64,000 bases of DNA, taken from assembly GCA_025765595.1 (NCBI GenBank), contig JAIVFH010000006.1, positions 606,443-670,442 of the forward strand, written 5' to 3'. This document shows, one piece after another, positions 44,181 through 56,365 of this stretch (position 1 is its first letter; every line of letters begins with the position of its first letter). The position numbers and the translations under genes were made by a program. The notes below the pieces were generated by a model, which saw only the letters and a program-made list of their open reading frames with translations, was not told the DNA's origin and made no database searches. The DNA is from Obelidium mucronatum (taxonomy: Eukaryota > Chytridiomycota > Chytridiomycetes > Chytridiales > Chytriomycetaceae).

Positions 44181-45321
44181 TTACAGCTGTTTTCAAAAAG
44201 AATGTCATTTCCATTTTTCAAAATAAAAATCTGCCGCCAACACTGTGAACACTGTGGAACACTGTTTAGTGCCGTGGCGTCTATCATCGATTGCACTCAC
44301 CGCTGTTGTTGTTCAGTTTCAGTGAATCTGACTTGCAATTCTATGCGCAGGTCCCCTGACTGCAACTGCATAACTGAAACCACAACGTCACACATGATTG
44401 TTGTTGACTTCGGCTGTAAAAATCACAAGAATTCAACAACAATACTTTTGAACAACTTAGAATAAATACTCTCTTTACTTGTTGCAACCAGGTTTGATGC
44501 AGGGTTTTTCTGTTTTGCATAACGGCATATGAAAGTGACCTTTATTGCTTTTCTTTGTCTCCTCCTGATATTATAATATTGGTTCAATCCAATTATTGAA
44601 TGCTTCAGGCTTCCCTTGGTTTGATAAGCATGAAGCATTCACAGCACACAGCACACACAAGCGTAAATCGTTTAACTTGTATAAACAACATGTTCCTTCA
44701 TCCTCTCTGTGCAGCTCTGGCTTACGCTGTGACGCTTTGCAAACCTGATAAACGAGGAATCACACAGAAACACAAATAAGCGGAATGACCTGTTTTGAGA
44801 GGTATCTTGTGAGTCTTGCCATTCAAAAAAGAAACTAGTCAAACCTGCTTGTGTCTCAAATTCGGCGCTGCAGGGTCCTCCACATTGTAATAGACCATGT
44901 ATCTTGTATTCAAAGTTCATCATTCAATCATCAAGTCGAATTGTATTCAGGTTGATCGGCATTGCAGAAAGAGAGTTAGTAGTCCACACAACACCAAGTT
45001 GCAAGCACTTACCTCACAGGTAAAGAGAGAGCTTCCTTGCCTGGCCACTTCCTATTCCTTTCGGAGGAGTTCCGTCTTGATGGCGCTTAAGGCATTGGAT
45101 GGTCCTGTGAACTTTTCGGACAGGTCTTGACTGATGCAACCAGCAGACAGGTGCTGTTGATGCTTGCGAATGACTTTCCAGTCATCAGAATCCGTGTATT
45201 TAGCCATTGGTGTTTGGAATAGCTCTGCGGTGCGAAACAGTGTTCCACAGTGTTCCACAGTGTTGGCGGCAGATTTTATTTTGAAAAATGGAAATGACAT
45301 TCTTTTTGAAAACAGCTGTAA
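44181..45321. mobile_element. 1.14-kb element bounded by long inverted repeats
   Basis: Bases 44181-44267 and 45235-45321 are near-perfect inverted copies of each other (about 87 bases each), starting TTACAGCTGTTTTC at the outside and ending AACACTGTTT inside. ATTTAAATGCA occurs just outside both ends (about 44169 and 45333). The ~970-base interior has no transposase; an 83-codon minus frame (44923-44672) is unrecognised. It fits a non-autonomous DNA transposon or a foldback element. The target duplication is unclear. Confidence 0.5.
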
Positions 45322-45628
45322 AGAAATAAAAATGGATTTAAATGCATTGAAGATTCGAAATGGCCGAAATGGACCAAAGTCTTTTTTAAAATGTACTTCA
45401 ATATTCGAAATTACCAAAATGCATTTCAAAGCTGCGAAACGATTTATGCACTTTCACAACACATTTGACTTGTTTCGCAACCTTTGAAATAAAAACCAAT
45501 GATTTCGGCGTTTTTGAAATAATCTGAAAGACAGTAGAATTATTTGGGGCATTTAGACGAATGAAGAATATAATTAATAATCTGGGGCAATTGTGACGTA
45601 TAAATCTCATTTGGTTTTTATTAGGAAA

Positions 45629-47100
45629 CTACTCGTCATCAGGATCGCTATCAAACTTCTGCCCATCAAAGACTTGCACTCCAACAACAAGAGCCTCCAA
45701 AGCCTCGTACAACCTCAATCCCTTTTCTTCCATTCGTTGTTTAGTTAAAGTAGCATTGAGGACTGCAACATTCTCGGTGTATGTTCTGGCAGAGCGGCAT
45801 CCTGGATTGAAGGTGCCAATTCTTCCAAATGCAACGCGTTTGAGCAGATGACATGTCTAATAATTATGTTGATTAAATACGAACAACATTCATCAAAACT
45901 CACAATTACGGCACAGAAGAACATGAAGCCACATGTCTCAGATAGTTCCGCGAAGTTGCAAATCTCAAGCACTGCTGAATTTTCGAGGATGCTCTGCGCA
46001 ATAGCCATAAACGCAGGATTGAGAAACTGCGAATGCAGCTGTATGTGCCCTGTTTGCATGGTCGTTGAAATAAACAGGTGCGTAACATTGGCATTAAATA
46101 CCAATTAAAAGGAGGGTTTGAAGAGGATAACCCACTTGGAATCGTTAGTTATCAAGTCGGCAGCAGCAGCAGCAGCCTCAGAACCAGGAGGCAGGCGGTA
46201 CAGATTGTTTGCTGCAAAAAACTTGGCAGTTTCGAAAAGTGCAGTGCTTTCAAAATTGCGGGAGCTGCGAATCTGCTGATTTTGGGTGTTATCCTTGTGT
46301 ATCATCGTCACCATACACAAACAATACTTACAAATCGAAGCAGCAACTCAGGAGCAGCCACGGATTGCACTCTTGCGCTTTTGAAACCTTGCTTTGGCAT
46401 AAGCTTCGATAGCGCGTTGGGTTTAAGGTTTGTTTGGTGGTTTCGTTGGGAACCGATCATAAATCAGAGTATGGAGTTTGAACTCCTTCTCCAACGTCTT
46501 TAGCTGCCTATTTAATGAAAAGCATCAGACTCAAGCTTTGACGGTGTTTGGAGGCATTAACTCATCAGTTGTGTCTGTGAACGAGACTCATGTTACAACA
46601 CCATCTGCTCCATGATTGGCCCGAGCGGGGACAGCGGCATTGCTTTCATTAGGGGGGCTAGGAGCTTGGGTTCGAAGTGGTGAGTTGCCATGAAAGCGTT
46701 GTGGACGTGCTCCAACAAATTTTGGGGTTAAAAAAGACAAGTAGAAATAGCATGGAATAATATCTCAGGCTCACCGCACACAATTGTCGCTGGGGTGGGG
46801 AGACAGTTTTGGAGAGGATGCCAATGACCTTGAATAAACAGAACTTCAGTACTGGCAACAAAGATGGATTAGATTCACAAACATGTGACTGGAGCGCTTT
46901 GTTTTCTTCTTGGGCTTGGCTACATCAGAACGTTTGCTTCAGCCTTTGGTTAATATCTGGTTCAATTATGATTTAAAAGACACCTGGCACTAACTCTTGC
47001 CTTTTCGATCCACTACCTCTGACTCCGAGTCCTCTGATGACTCAGGACCGCTGCTATTATAATTGATCAAAAACCCACTATGAGTGGTGCTGTCTTCCAA
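45629..47100 (-). CDS. Putative multi-exon gene, family not recognised, possibly decaying
   Basis: Several exon-like pieces can be chained on the minus strand with GT..AG junctions and matching phases. The best are 46026-45904 (FLNPAFMAIAQSILENSAVL) and 45856-45629 (TCHLLKRVAFGRIG ... ending DSDPDDE). Earlier pieces near 46280-46140 (RNFESTALFETAKFFAANN), 46530-46440 (LEKEFKLHTLIYDRFP), 46720-46610 (HVHNAFMATHHFEPKLLAPL) and 47050-46790 (an acidic patch, a KPKKKTKR basic patch and VIGILSKTVSPPQ) also look protein-like. The 46,440-46,380 junction cannot be made to fit cleanly, so either an exon is missed or the gene is broken. The start codon is not identified. The mixed acidic and basic N-terminal patches suggest a nuclear or nucleolar protein. 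This is a low-confidence model. Confidence 0.5.
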
Positions 47101-47217
47101 ATAATATGCAGGGTCATAGGATTTGCTGGTATGGAACTACCAATTATTTGTAGAGTTTAAAGATATCAAACATGTTGAGAAATAATTTCAAGCATCGAAT
47201 GAATTTTAATACATAGC

Positions 47218-47435
47218 CAATGGAAGAAATTGCTTTTTGAATTGTAAATGCATGGCAACACATCGCAATGGTGGGAAATGATTTTTGAAATTGTAAGCAC
47301 ATCGCAATACATCGCAATGGTGGGAAATGATTTTTGAAATTGTAAGCACATCGCAATACATCGCAATGGTGGGAAATAATTTTTGAAATTGTAAGTCCAT
47401 GGCAATACATTGCAATGGTGGGAAATGATTTTTGG
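47218..47435. repeat. 49-base tandem repeat, about four copies
   Basis: The box GCAATGGTGGGAAAT recurs at an exact 49-base period (its GGG at 47273, 47322, 47371 and 47420). Each unit contains ATTTTTGAAATTGTAAG and CATCGCAATACATCGCAATGG. Copies are nearly identical, so the array is young. The period is not a multiple of three, so it is not a coding repeat. Confidence 0.5.
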
Positions 47436-48343
47436 ATATCTCAAATGGGTTTAAATGCATTTTAATGCATTTGACATGCTTGGAATAATAAAAATCCATT
47501 TAAACAGTTAAAATGAAATCCTCAGTTTCCTGATGTTCATTCTGCATCCCTTTCTCTAACAACGTCTACAGAATCTACAATTCTTTTTTCGATAAACCTG
47601 TGATTGGTATAAATTTGAACTTCAAGAATAATTGGAGAAGGCCAGAGAGTGTCTGTGGCAACAGTCTGGCAGGCCTTGCAACAAAATGCGTTGACTCATA
47701 AAGAGGTAAAACCAAGCCAATTGTATCTATCCATTTGCTAATAACATAAATTTCAAGACGGGCCTCAGAGAGAAATTAAGCGCAGAGAGTTGCCTTTATC
47801 CAGTTCATTATCTCTGAATTTGATTGGAAGGAGTTGGTTTTCTTTGGCAAAGCTGCCTGGAATAAAATATCTCTGGAATGGTGTCAGGGATATGCTTTGA
47901 AAGGGATGCAAGCTGTATGTACAATGCCTTTTGTACAGGGGCCAAGATACACAATTCTGGGCACTTGCTCTGTACCACATGCATGGTTACCTGGCTTACA
48001 AGATACATAGAGGGCCAATGAAATCGGAAGGTGTCCTGTCATTCCTAGGTAAGTTACTGTTAATTTCAAATAGAAAGTCTCAAATAAACAATTGTCAAAC
48101 CATGACATTTACCAACACCTGCTCAAGGTCTTCACATACTCCAGTGTAAAAAATGCGCATTGTAGCTATCTCTTAACAGCTTCTTGCTTCAGCCTCTACC
48201 AACAGTCTAACAACACGTGGTATTGCCACCAAAGTGGCAGCTGATCACCATTTGTCCAGGTCTACTCTCTTAAAGTGGATCAGATCTATCCAAGTAATCC
48301 AGGCCAATGTTAAAACTAGAGGAAAAGGAGCTGTTCATTTAGG
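47436..48343. other. Intergenic region without a supported gene
   Basis: Contains the 3' flank of the tandem array with TTTAAATGCATTTTAATGCA near 47450, similar to the words flanking the 1.14-kb inverted-repeat element. No coding region is supported. Confidence 0.5.
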
Positions 48344-49391
48344 ATGGGGAAAACATGTGCCTGGTGGTGGCATAAACCCGATAACCCAAAGAAACCACTA
48401 ATCCAACAACCAAAGCCATTGTCGCAGACGCTAATAGATATAGATAGAATTGTCTCAACAGCAGTCTTTTCTCGGACCATGCTTCAATGCCGATTCCCTT
48501 TCGAAGAAAGAGAACTGTTTTCAATTGTTGCAGATCAAAGAAACCATGGCCTTACAGTTTCCTACACTGACCTGAGGGAGTGGATGTATTCTCTTATTGT
48601 TACTAATCACCTAATAGGTGCCAGTTTTAAAGCCTCAACCAGTTGGGTGTTTGGTTCTCTTTGGAGATTTAACTTGGCTAGACTCAAGGTTTCTAACACA
48701 AGCAGCAAGGGACTTCTTTTGAACCAAAACTCACCACATGATCTACCCTTCTTCATGAAGATACCTTTTCCCCAGACACAAGACCACACCAGAACCACAA
48801 CAATAAAAAAACCAAACCTGTGATGCCACTGACACAAGACAACTGCACAGATCCTAAAGTTACTAACTTCTTTGTTTATTTAAATAGATTCAACAAGGCA
48901 AATGATTATGAATGCAACAACTTTCAAAACTTTGATGAAACTCAATAGGGCTCACTGGTGCGGCTAATGGCTCACGAACAGAACCCTTGGTTATTCCCAA
49001 GAACGCAAAGCTGTCAAAACAAGTGTCCAAAGCAGTGAAGGAAGCGAATATAAAAGTGAGCATCTGCTGCCAAAAATGCATGGATGGATGAGGAGATTAT
49101 GCTGTCACAAGTGATTTCCGCTATATCCAAAAGTGGTACCAACACTGGAAGGAAAATGATTATCTGGGACTCGACAAACTGACAAGGTCAAGAGTAAATG
49201 TAAGCGTCTTAATCTTGATATTGCAACAATTCCTGGTGGATACACTGGATTACTACAATTATTGGATGTGGGAATAATCAATCCTTTCAAACGGAATCTG
49301 AGAAAAGGTGGAATAGAGAGAGACTATTATGGAAAAGTCAACCAACAGCAGGACAAGGAAGCCAACTTATCTCGAAGTATGCACTTGGGTT
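48344..49391 (+). pseudogene. Pogo/Tigger-type transposase remnant
   Basis: The first frame (48344-48823) carries a CENP-B-type helix-turn-helix: FEERELFSIVADQRNHGLTV followed by FKASTSWVFGSLWRFNLARL. Further on, MDEEIMLSQVISAISKSG with MIIWDSTN matches the segment holding the second catalytic Asp of the DDE domain. After a frameshift, IPGGYTGLLQLLDVGIINPF matches the family's PGG-T..LQPLDV-NKPFK block. Stops and frame changes between the blocks show that the copy is dead. These proteins move DNA transposons that target TA dinucleotides. Confidence 0.5.
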
Positions 49392-49499
49392 GAAAAGTCA
49401 TGACAGGAAGTTCCAAACTCTGTCTTTACCAACTCTTTTCATAAAGCTCTCTCTTTATTCTACACAAAAAAAACAAGGCAATAATTCAAACCGAGACAC

Positions 49500-50502
49500 C
49501 CAAGAATGCTTTCAAAGGTTGGGAGAAACCCATGTGCAAATATTTGGGATTTTTTTTGCACATACTGCCCAAATATTGGCATTAATTGGGATTTATCAAA
49601 AGGAAATTTGAATTCTGAAGCGCAAGAGAGATTTCAACATTCTGGAGAGACAATTAGTCGATACTTTCACAAAGTTCTGGAAACAATTGTCCGAATGTCA
49701 CCAAGCTACATCCGACCGCCTTTGGCGGCAACAGAATTTCCCATTGAACAAAGAAATGACTGTCTATTCTATCTGTACTTTAAGGAAAAAATACATTATC
49801 TCAAAATGTCCTTGCCATTTGCACGGTGTTCAATTGCCTTTTTCAGTATGTCTATGCTGGTTGGTCAGGTGCTGCCGTTGATACTCAGGTCATGAATGCA
49901 AGTTACAGTGCAGGTTTCTCTTTGGTTCCTGGAAAGTATGTTCTGGGAGATGCAGGATACCCTCTGAGGGCCAATATTCTTACACCATATTGTGGAATTC
50001 GATACCACTTGAAGGAATGGGATGGATTTGGTTTTGAGCGAGTGCTTTATTATATTCCCTGCTTGTATTGACCAACAAACACTCAGACCTACAAACGCAA
50101 AGGAGCTGTTCAATCTTTGTCATGCTCAAATTGGAAACGCTGTTGAAAGAATTTTCGGAATTTTGAAGGGTCGATTTCCTGTTCTGCAAAGTTTGCTTCC
50201 CTTCAGTTTCAAACAAGTTCAAGTGCCTTTAGTTCTGACTCTTTGCACACTGCATAATTTCCTTACTCTCAAAGCCGGGGAAGATGAGGGGAAAGAGTAC
50301 TTGAAGTCATTTCACGAATACTCCGCTGCCGACAAATCAGATAGTGCCGATGATATGACCAATGCATCTGAGACAACCACTCCTACAGAGGCAGTTAATT
50401 TCCGAAACAATCTTGCAGAGACTATGTTGAGAGACTTCCGGCAATGGCATGCAGATAAAAGACGTTGTGATTTTCAACGTGCTATGGAAGAAGGGCGTTG
50501 AT
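49500..50502 (+). pseudogene. PIF/Harbinger-type transposase remnant (DDE_4 nuclease)
   Basis: Two frames hold the pieces. Bases 49506-49730 give ERFQHSGETISRYFHKVLE, the usual helix before the nuclease. Bases 49826-50070 give AGWSGAAVDTQV, GKYVLGDAGYPLRANIL and GIRYHLKEW. Bases 50075-50502 give NAKELFNLCHAQIGNAVERIFGI with the third acidic residue, then LCTLHNFL and a charged tail ending in a stop. Frameshifts near 49730, 49830 and 50070 break the gene. Harbinger elements normally encode a second, Myb-like protein, which is found next to it on the opposite strand. Confidence 0.5.
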
Positions 50503-50566
50503 GCTATTAGAATAAACAGGATTGCTGCTCATCTGATTTAATAACTACTGTTTATTATTTTTGTCC

Positions 50567-51113
50567 TCAACACAATTCTTCCAACCATTGCAAGTGATCC
50601 TCAGGGTCAAGTTGAAGGAAAATCTGAGCCTCAATTGTATTCCAGTGCAAATGCACCAATCCATTTACTTTCAGCTTTTCATAATTGACAGGATCAGAAA
50701 TTTTGTATGTATTCAACACCTTCACAGCCTCTGAGGAGGCACTTTGCTCTTGGTGTTCAGCACCTCAAACACTCTTGATGGAATCTGCCAACAACGTCAA
50801 ACCATCCAGCAATCCGTGATTTGTTTCTTTGCGCTGTGCAGCACTTTCCACTAGATCTCCAGCAATGGATAAGCGGGCACATTTTGTTGGAGGCCAGTCA
50901 ACCGGCGATTTGTCCACACTATCACTACTCACAGAACACTTGGAATCCATACTATTCAATAGGTTGGTCTCATGCAGTGCCCTCTGGCAATCGACCCAGG
51001 GTGGCCTGCTCGAAACTTTCAAACCAAGGAAAGATCACTCCTTTGAATCTGCGGCAAGTTGCAGGCTTTCCAGTTGCATTGATCCAAGCATTCCACACAT
51101 CCTGGTCTTGCGT
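50567..51113 (-). pseudogene. Harbinger Myb-like partner gene, interrupted by a copia insertion
   Basis: On the minus strand the frame starts QDVWNAWINATGKPATCRRF right at the edge of the copia element, continues through DSKCSVSSDSVDKSPVDWPP, shifts frame near 50765, and ends KVLNTYKISDPVNYEKLKV ... HLQWLEELC. The last block is typical of the DNA-binding partner encoded by PIF/Harbinger transposons. The upstream part is missing because the copia end at 51114 abuts the reading frame. So the copia element landed in an already resident Harbinger element. Confidence 0.5.
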
Positions 51114-51479
51114 TATTACACCCTGTGTCAGATTCTTATTGACTAAAACACTTGTCCCTCGCTCAACCATTAAAATGGCGAAGCAAGGTTAAAGTGAAAC
51201 CTTCATAGGCGGATATGTAATAATTGACCAAGTGTGCAGAGCAGTTGTCATGGTAGCAGACTTGCGCTCAGACCAATGAGCTAAGTGGTTGATTTTCTTG
51301 TGTATTTTTGAACTTGAATAAATAGTTGAATTGTTCTATATGAGTTGTAAGTTTAAAATATGAAGTATTCTAGGTTCTAGAATCGAAATCAAATTGAATT
51401 GACTTAGCATTATTGGGGCCAAATCACGTCTAGCCCCAATGCGTATCACGGAAGTCAATCTTGAATTGTGAATTGTTAA

Positions 51480-52731
51480 ATTGTAATTGCCGTAAGAGAC
51501 ATCATGCCGAATCGAGCACAAAGTTTCTTGAATTGATTGCGTCCAAGGCACTTGGTGAGTAAGTTGGCTGGCTGGTCAGCGGTCATGATCCAAGTGACCT
51601 CGACTTGTTTTAAATTGACTAGTTCGCGGATATAGTGGTATTGAATGTTGATGTGTTTTGATCGATGCGAGAATACGTCATTGTTGCATTGATGAATAGT
51701 AGACTGGTTATCTTCGAATACTTGAATTGGTTTTTTGAGTGGTATGTTGAGTGTATTGTATAGCTGAATAAAAGATTGTAGTTCGCATCCTAATTCGCTG
51801 ATGGACATGTATTCGGCGTCAGTAGATGATAGTGGGGTGACTGGAGTCTTGGATGATTTCCAGCTGATGAGGCCATCCGTGAGTACAACCATGTAGCCAA
51901 GCTGGGACTTCGCTTTGTGGTGGATGTTGTACACGGCGTCGCTGTAGCCAATAGGACTTGAATTGCCTTGTTTGGAGTAGAAGATACCGTGGTCTTGTGT
52001 GTCATGGATGTAGCGGAAGACACGCATGAGTTCTTCCCAGTGTTGCTGAGATGGTTTGCTGGAGAAGATAGATAGAAAGGAGATAGATTGTTGATAGCTG
52101 CGTAGTTGAGGCATCCGATGGCTTCAACGTATAGGGATGGGTGTTGAATAAGGGGGTGGTGTCTGATGCAGGAGTTGGTGAAAATGAGCTTGGCAAGGGA
52201 GTGGAAATTGGATAATGCGAAAAATGCCCCGTAAATTGCTTCAAGATTTCTTTGATGTATTTTGATTGGTGGATGAAGATTCCGGCCGGAGGGCACGTGT
52301 TCAACTTGTATTCCAATTGTGTAGGTAATTTTTCCTAAGTTGAATTCCTTCCTAAGAGAAATCACACTCTCATCGATAAGTGCTTGGTCACCAAAGAAAC
52401 ACAAGTTGTCGACGTAGACAGCCAAGTACACCGTCTTGCCATCCACTGTCTTAAAGAAGATGCACGGGTCCGCTTTCGACTGAGTATATCCTGTTTCTTT
52501 GAGGTGAGTTGTCAACTTCTTATACCATATACAACCCGCTTGTTTTAATCCATAAAGTCCTTTTAGGAGTTCATAGACGTTGATTTGAGCGATTGAAGTA
52601 AGAGTATATGTGTTTTTGTAATGATGTGTGTTAAAAGTTGTTTTGGTTTTGTAGTGATTTGTATGTGGAGAGTTTCCTCTCTTCGAGAGTACTTCCAATT
52701 GTATGTGGCTACCGTTGATATAGGTGATCAA
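51480..52731 (-). pseudogene. Copia reverse transcriptase and RNase H, copy 1
   Basis: The reverse transcriptase part has GLYGLKQAGCIWYKKL, LKETGYTQSKADPCIF and the catalytic box, which reads YVDN where active copia enzymes have YVDD. The RNase H part has YSDAVYNIHHKAKSQLGY, ISWKSSKTPV and SSTDAEY, where copy 2 and most copia elements have SSTEAEY. It ends VEVTWIMTADQPANLLTKCL. A frameshift separates the two parts near 52090. Both active-site changes fit loss of function. Confidence 0.5.
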
Positions 52732-53369
52732 GGTATGTAATTTGTTTATGTGTTGGGGATCTTTAATTTTGTTTGTGTATTGTAGCTTCCCCTCAATCTG
52801 TTCCCGTTAAGTCTTACAAGGCGTCCCCTGCAAGTTCCAAACAAGATGAATGGTAAGGAAGGATTGGGGTTATTGTTGTTGTATCTTACGTTTTCGTTAA
52901 ATGTTGATTTATATTTTGTAGTTCAAGTCTCTCGGCGTTTGCCTTGAGGACTGTGTGGTGTTACTTTGGCTCGCAGAGCTTGAAGTGTAGCGGCATCAAG
53001 AGGTTTGTTCTTGACTTTTTCCATTATGTCAAGATAGTTTTTAACATTGGTATCCACAGCAGTGTTGTCTTGGTTGGTGACTCTGGTAAATTCAAGACCA
53101 AGTTGTGTGGCGGTAGCGAATGTTGGTTGCGGCCATGACGGGTAGATGGTGGGCTTGAGGATACAATCTTTGAATCAAACAAGGTGAACGCGAGCAGTTT
53201 CCAAGTCAAGGACAATAACTTGGGATGGAGTCTTGGATCCAAGGTAAATCCCTTCTTTCCGTGTTGGTTCCATCTTGCTCACAATTTGTGTTGATACAGG
53301 AAGATACTTGACAGCACACCCAAAGGGCTGGAAGTGGGACGTTTGAGGACAAATTCCGGAGCTGGCATA

Positions 53370-54980
53370 TTAGGGACTGTCAATATCGCGGGAGATAACA
53401 GGTAAGACGTTGTTGATTTCTGATGTGTGTTCAAATGCGTATCCCCAATATTCTAACGGTGCTTTGCATTGATATAGGAAAGTCCTGGCCATCTTCCTCA
53501 AGGTTTGAATTGTCCTTTCGGGTCCTCCATCCATTTGGTGCTGTTCCGGTATTCCTGGTTCGAATGAGATATTGTTGAGTTCGCAATATTTCATGAATGC
53601 GGGAGATGTTCCTAGTTCTTCAGGATCCATTCTCCGGGATCTGTTCGCATCCCTTTTGTGGTGAGTTGATATTTTGTGATTGTCTTTTGATGAAGTCGGA
53701 TACCCCATACTAAAGCTTCATCTTTGTGTTCAAGTAGCGCAACATCAGACTTGAACCATAATCGTTCATCACAAGCGCGTATGGGTATTTTCTGAGATGC
53801 AGTGGTTTGATTTCGACGACGTCAAATCCAAGTTGTTCACCAGGTAAATGTTTCTTTGGATCTGACTTAAACAGTTGCTTATTCGTTTTACAACTTTCGC
53901 AGGAGTCGCATGGCATTGGCTTTGGCAGAAATTGAATTGGATGCAAGTCGCTTGACGTATGATGACGTTGCATATATCTGAGTCTCGCGTTACTGGCATG
54001 TCCAAAGATTCAATGTTGAAGCTCATAATCCAGTAAGTCGTTTAACATTTGACGCGATGCTCTTTCTAACTGTCCTTTGCTTAATTCCCTAAGACGCATA
54101 TTCTGAAGTTTGGCTGAGAGTAGCAAGTGGAACTGACGCAACTGATTGGATGGATTGGGATGATTGCGTACTGGGAGAAAATGGAGTCCGTTTCTTTTGA
54201 TGCATTGAAAGAGAGGTTGATGCAGTCCCAGGTCAGACAATGGATGGGACTTGAAGATGTAACCCGGGAGTCCTCTTGAAGATTGAAAGTGAAGTCCAGC
54301 TTCTTCAAGATCATTGGTCCCAATAAGGTGAGTTACAATCTTTGGACACGCATCTTTGATTAATAGCGGGTATTCGTTTTCTAGGATGATAACTGTATAG
54401 TAATCTGAAGCGGAGTTCCATCTTTGTCAGTGGTACCAGAGGTTCGGCTACACGGAGTAAAAGAGACAAAATAATCTGTGGTCTTCAAGCAAGTCTTGCG
54501 GCAACCTCCATCAATGGCAAAGACAAACTTAGTGTTTGTTGGCTGAAACTGGTACATGAGTTTTGGTGTTTCCTTGATACTGGTAAGTGTTTCAGTGTTG
54601 TTGTATAATGATAGGAATTCTTCTAATGACGTATCATTCACAGGGGGTGCGTCTGGCTGTGACAAGACCATATTCTCATCACAGGCCCCCCTGGTGTGGA
54701 ACGCCCTTTTAAGTTCGTCATAGAGTTGATTATAGCTGTTTGAATCCAGGATGTCTTTGGGGGCTGGATCAATCCTCGAAGGTAAGCTGAATTTGGTTTT
54801 TGATGTTGTTGTATTTGTTGATTTTGCTGATTGTTTCCATTGTAGGGTACGTTTGGCTTTACAAAGTTGCGGTTGAATGTTTTGATGAATGATGGAATCA
54901 GGAACGGCTTTGTCTTTCCGTCGCTTCTTCTTAGTGGTAGTAGTAGTAGTTGAAGGTATTTGATTTTCATCTTCTTCCAT
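53370..54980 (-). pseudogene. Copia protease and integrase pieces, copy 1
   Basis: The first frame (54980-54381) has a Lys/Arg-rich stretch and a protease-like block FVFAIDGGCRKTC, with DGG in place of the usual DSG or DTG. Integrase pieces follow in three frames: a CDSCESCK finger and the YALVMNDYGSS box (53973-53710), then ISFEPGIPEQHQMDGGPER (53708-53370), where the last Glu is the third catalytic residue. Stops at 54240, 54010 and 53705 break it. Confidence 0.5.
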
Positions 54981-55144
54981 TTGATTTGACGCTGATGTAT
55001 TGATGACTTGAGTTATAGGTGGCGCGTCAACTTCAAGTCCATCTTTTGGCCAACTTATTGCTGGCCCTGGTAAAAACCTGCAGGGACCATAGTACCAGAC
55101 CCAGAAGCTAAGTTATTTGCCTGGGTATTTATAGTATTTATGGT

Positions 55145-56365
55145 TTACTGATCATTCATTACTGTAGGTTGCTGCTGGAAAGATACTGTAGGTTGTTGTT
55201 GAGCAGGCGGTGGTGGAAGTTGTTGTTGTGGAACCATCAGTGATTGCTGTTGGTAGTATACGGGTTGCTGCCATTGGTAGTTGTCAAAAGGAGCATTGAA
55301 TAATGCTTTTTGTGGTTTTGATAGTTGTTGCTGGATCAGCGGATGTTTGGCAATGTCATTGCGGATCTGGTTTGGTGGCAGCAGCAGCTTCCCCTGAGGG
55401 AATGGAAGTAGCGCGTTGAATGAATAGTCTTGGGACTTGAAGCATTGAACGTGAAAGTGGTTGCCTCCACATGTTTTGCAAGGACTTGGAGGTTGTTGAG
55501 TTGTAAACTCTAAGGCATGTAAGCAGTGAGTGGGTTGGTTACTATTAACAGGAAATTGTCTTCCCTGGTTAATGTATCCTCCCCAATAAGAGTTCCCGCC
55601 TCCACAATTCCATTGGGTGTTCTGAGCTGGATAAGGTCGGGGACAGCCGTTCGCGTTATTGTAACTTCCGCTACCATGGCCTCTACCACATCCACAGAAA
55701 CCTCCTTGCCCAGTTCCATTGGAGTTGAAGTTGCTGCTTCCATTGGGTTGTTCACTTCCAAGGAGCAAGGCAAAATCAGTTGCGGTCTTCTTTGGTTTGA
55801 AGCCGATCATCTTCTCAGTCTCCAAGAGTTCCTTCAAGAGATCACAGAGGTTTGAAATTTCAAGACTTTTGATTCTTTGAATTTGATGACCAAAAGACTG
55901 TTTGTAGAGTGCGTCAATGACATGATTAATGACTTCAGTGAGATTGACAAATGGACGAAATGCAGCATTAGTTGGGTCAGCGCGCATCTTGGTAAGAATA
56001 TTTGAGAATCGGTTGTAGTATTCACTAATTGACTCATGTGACAGATGTTGAAGTGTAATCCACTCTTTGATGGTTTCCTTCGTATCGGTCCTAGTTTGTG
56101 CGTTGTAGTAGGTCTGGAGGTTTCAAATCCAGGTACGTGCACATTAAGTGTTTTGCTGACAAATATTCAATAGGGCAGCGGAGATGTTCCACTTGATGAT
56201 GCGTTGCATCATCTTGTTGTTTGCATATGACACTGGACAAGTGTTTGGAACATTGGTCAGCTGAAGAACCCATGGATCGTTCGGGTCTTCAAGATTATCC
56301 CAGACTGCAAGTTCAAGAAGCTGTGGATCGTCTGTGATTGCACCATTTGGACCATAAGGGACCAA
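55145..56365 (-). pseudogene. Copia gag-like region, copy 1
   Basis: The frame 56365-56144 holds LELAVWDNLEDPNDPW and ANNKMMQRIIKWNIS, the start of a copia gag (UBN2-type). It resumes with TIKEWITLQHLSHESISEYYNRF and the main frame 55987-55145, which has a Gly-rich box and a zinc knuckle CKTCGGNHFHVQC near residue 165, spaced one residue tighter than the usual CCHC. The C-terminus is Gln/Pro-rich. It coats RNA in the virus-like particle of intact elements. At least one stop interrupts it near 56144. Confidence 0.5.

Noticed and set aside
47218..47435. CRISPR-like array
   Set aside because: The 49-base units are contiguous with no unique spacers, and the DNA is eukaryotic.
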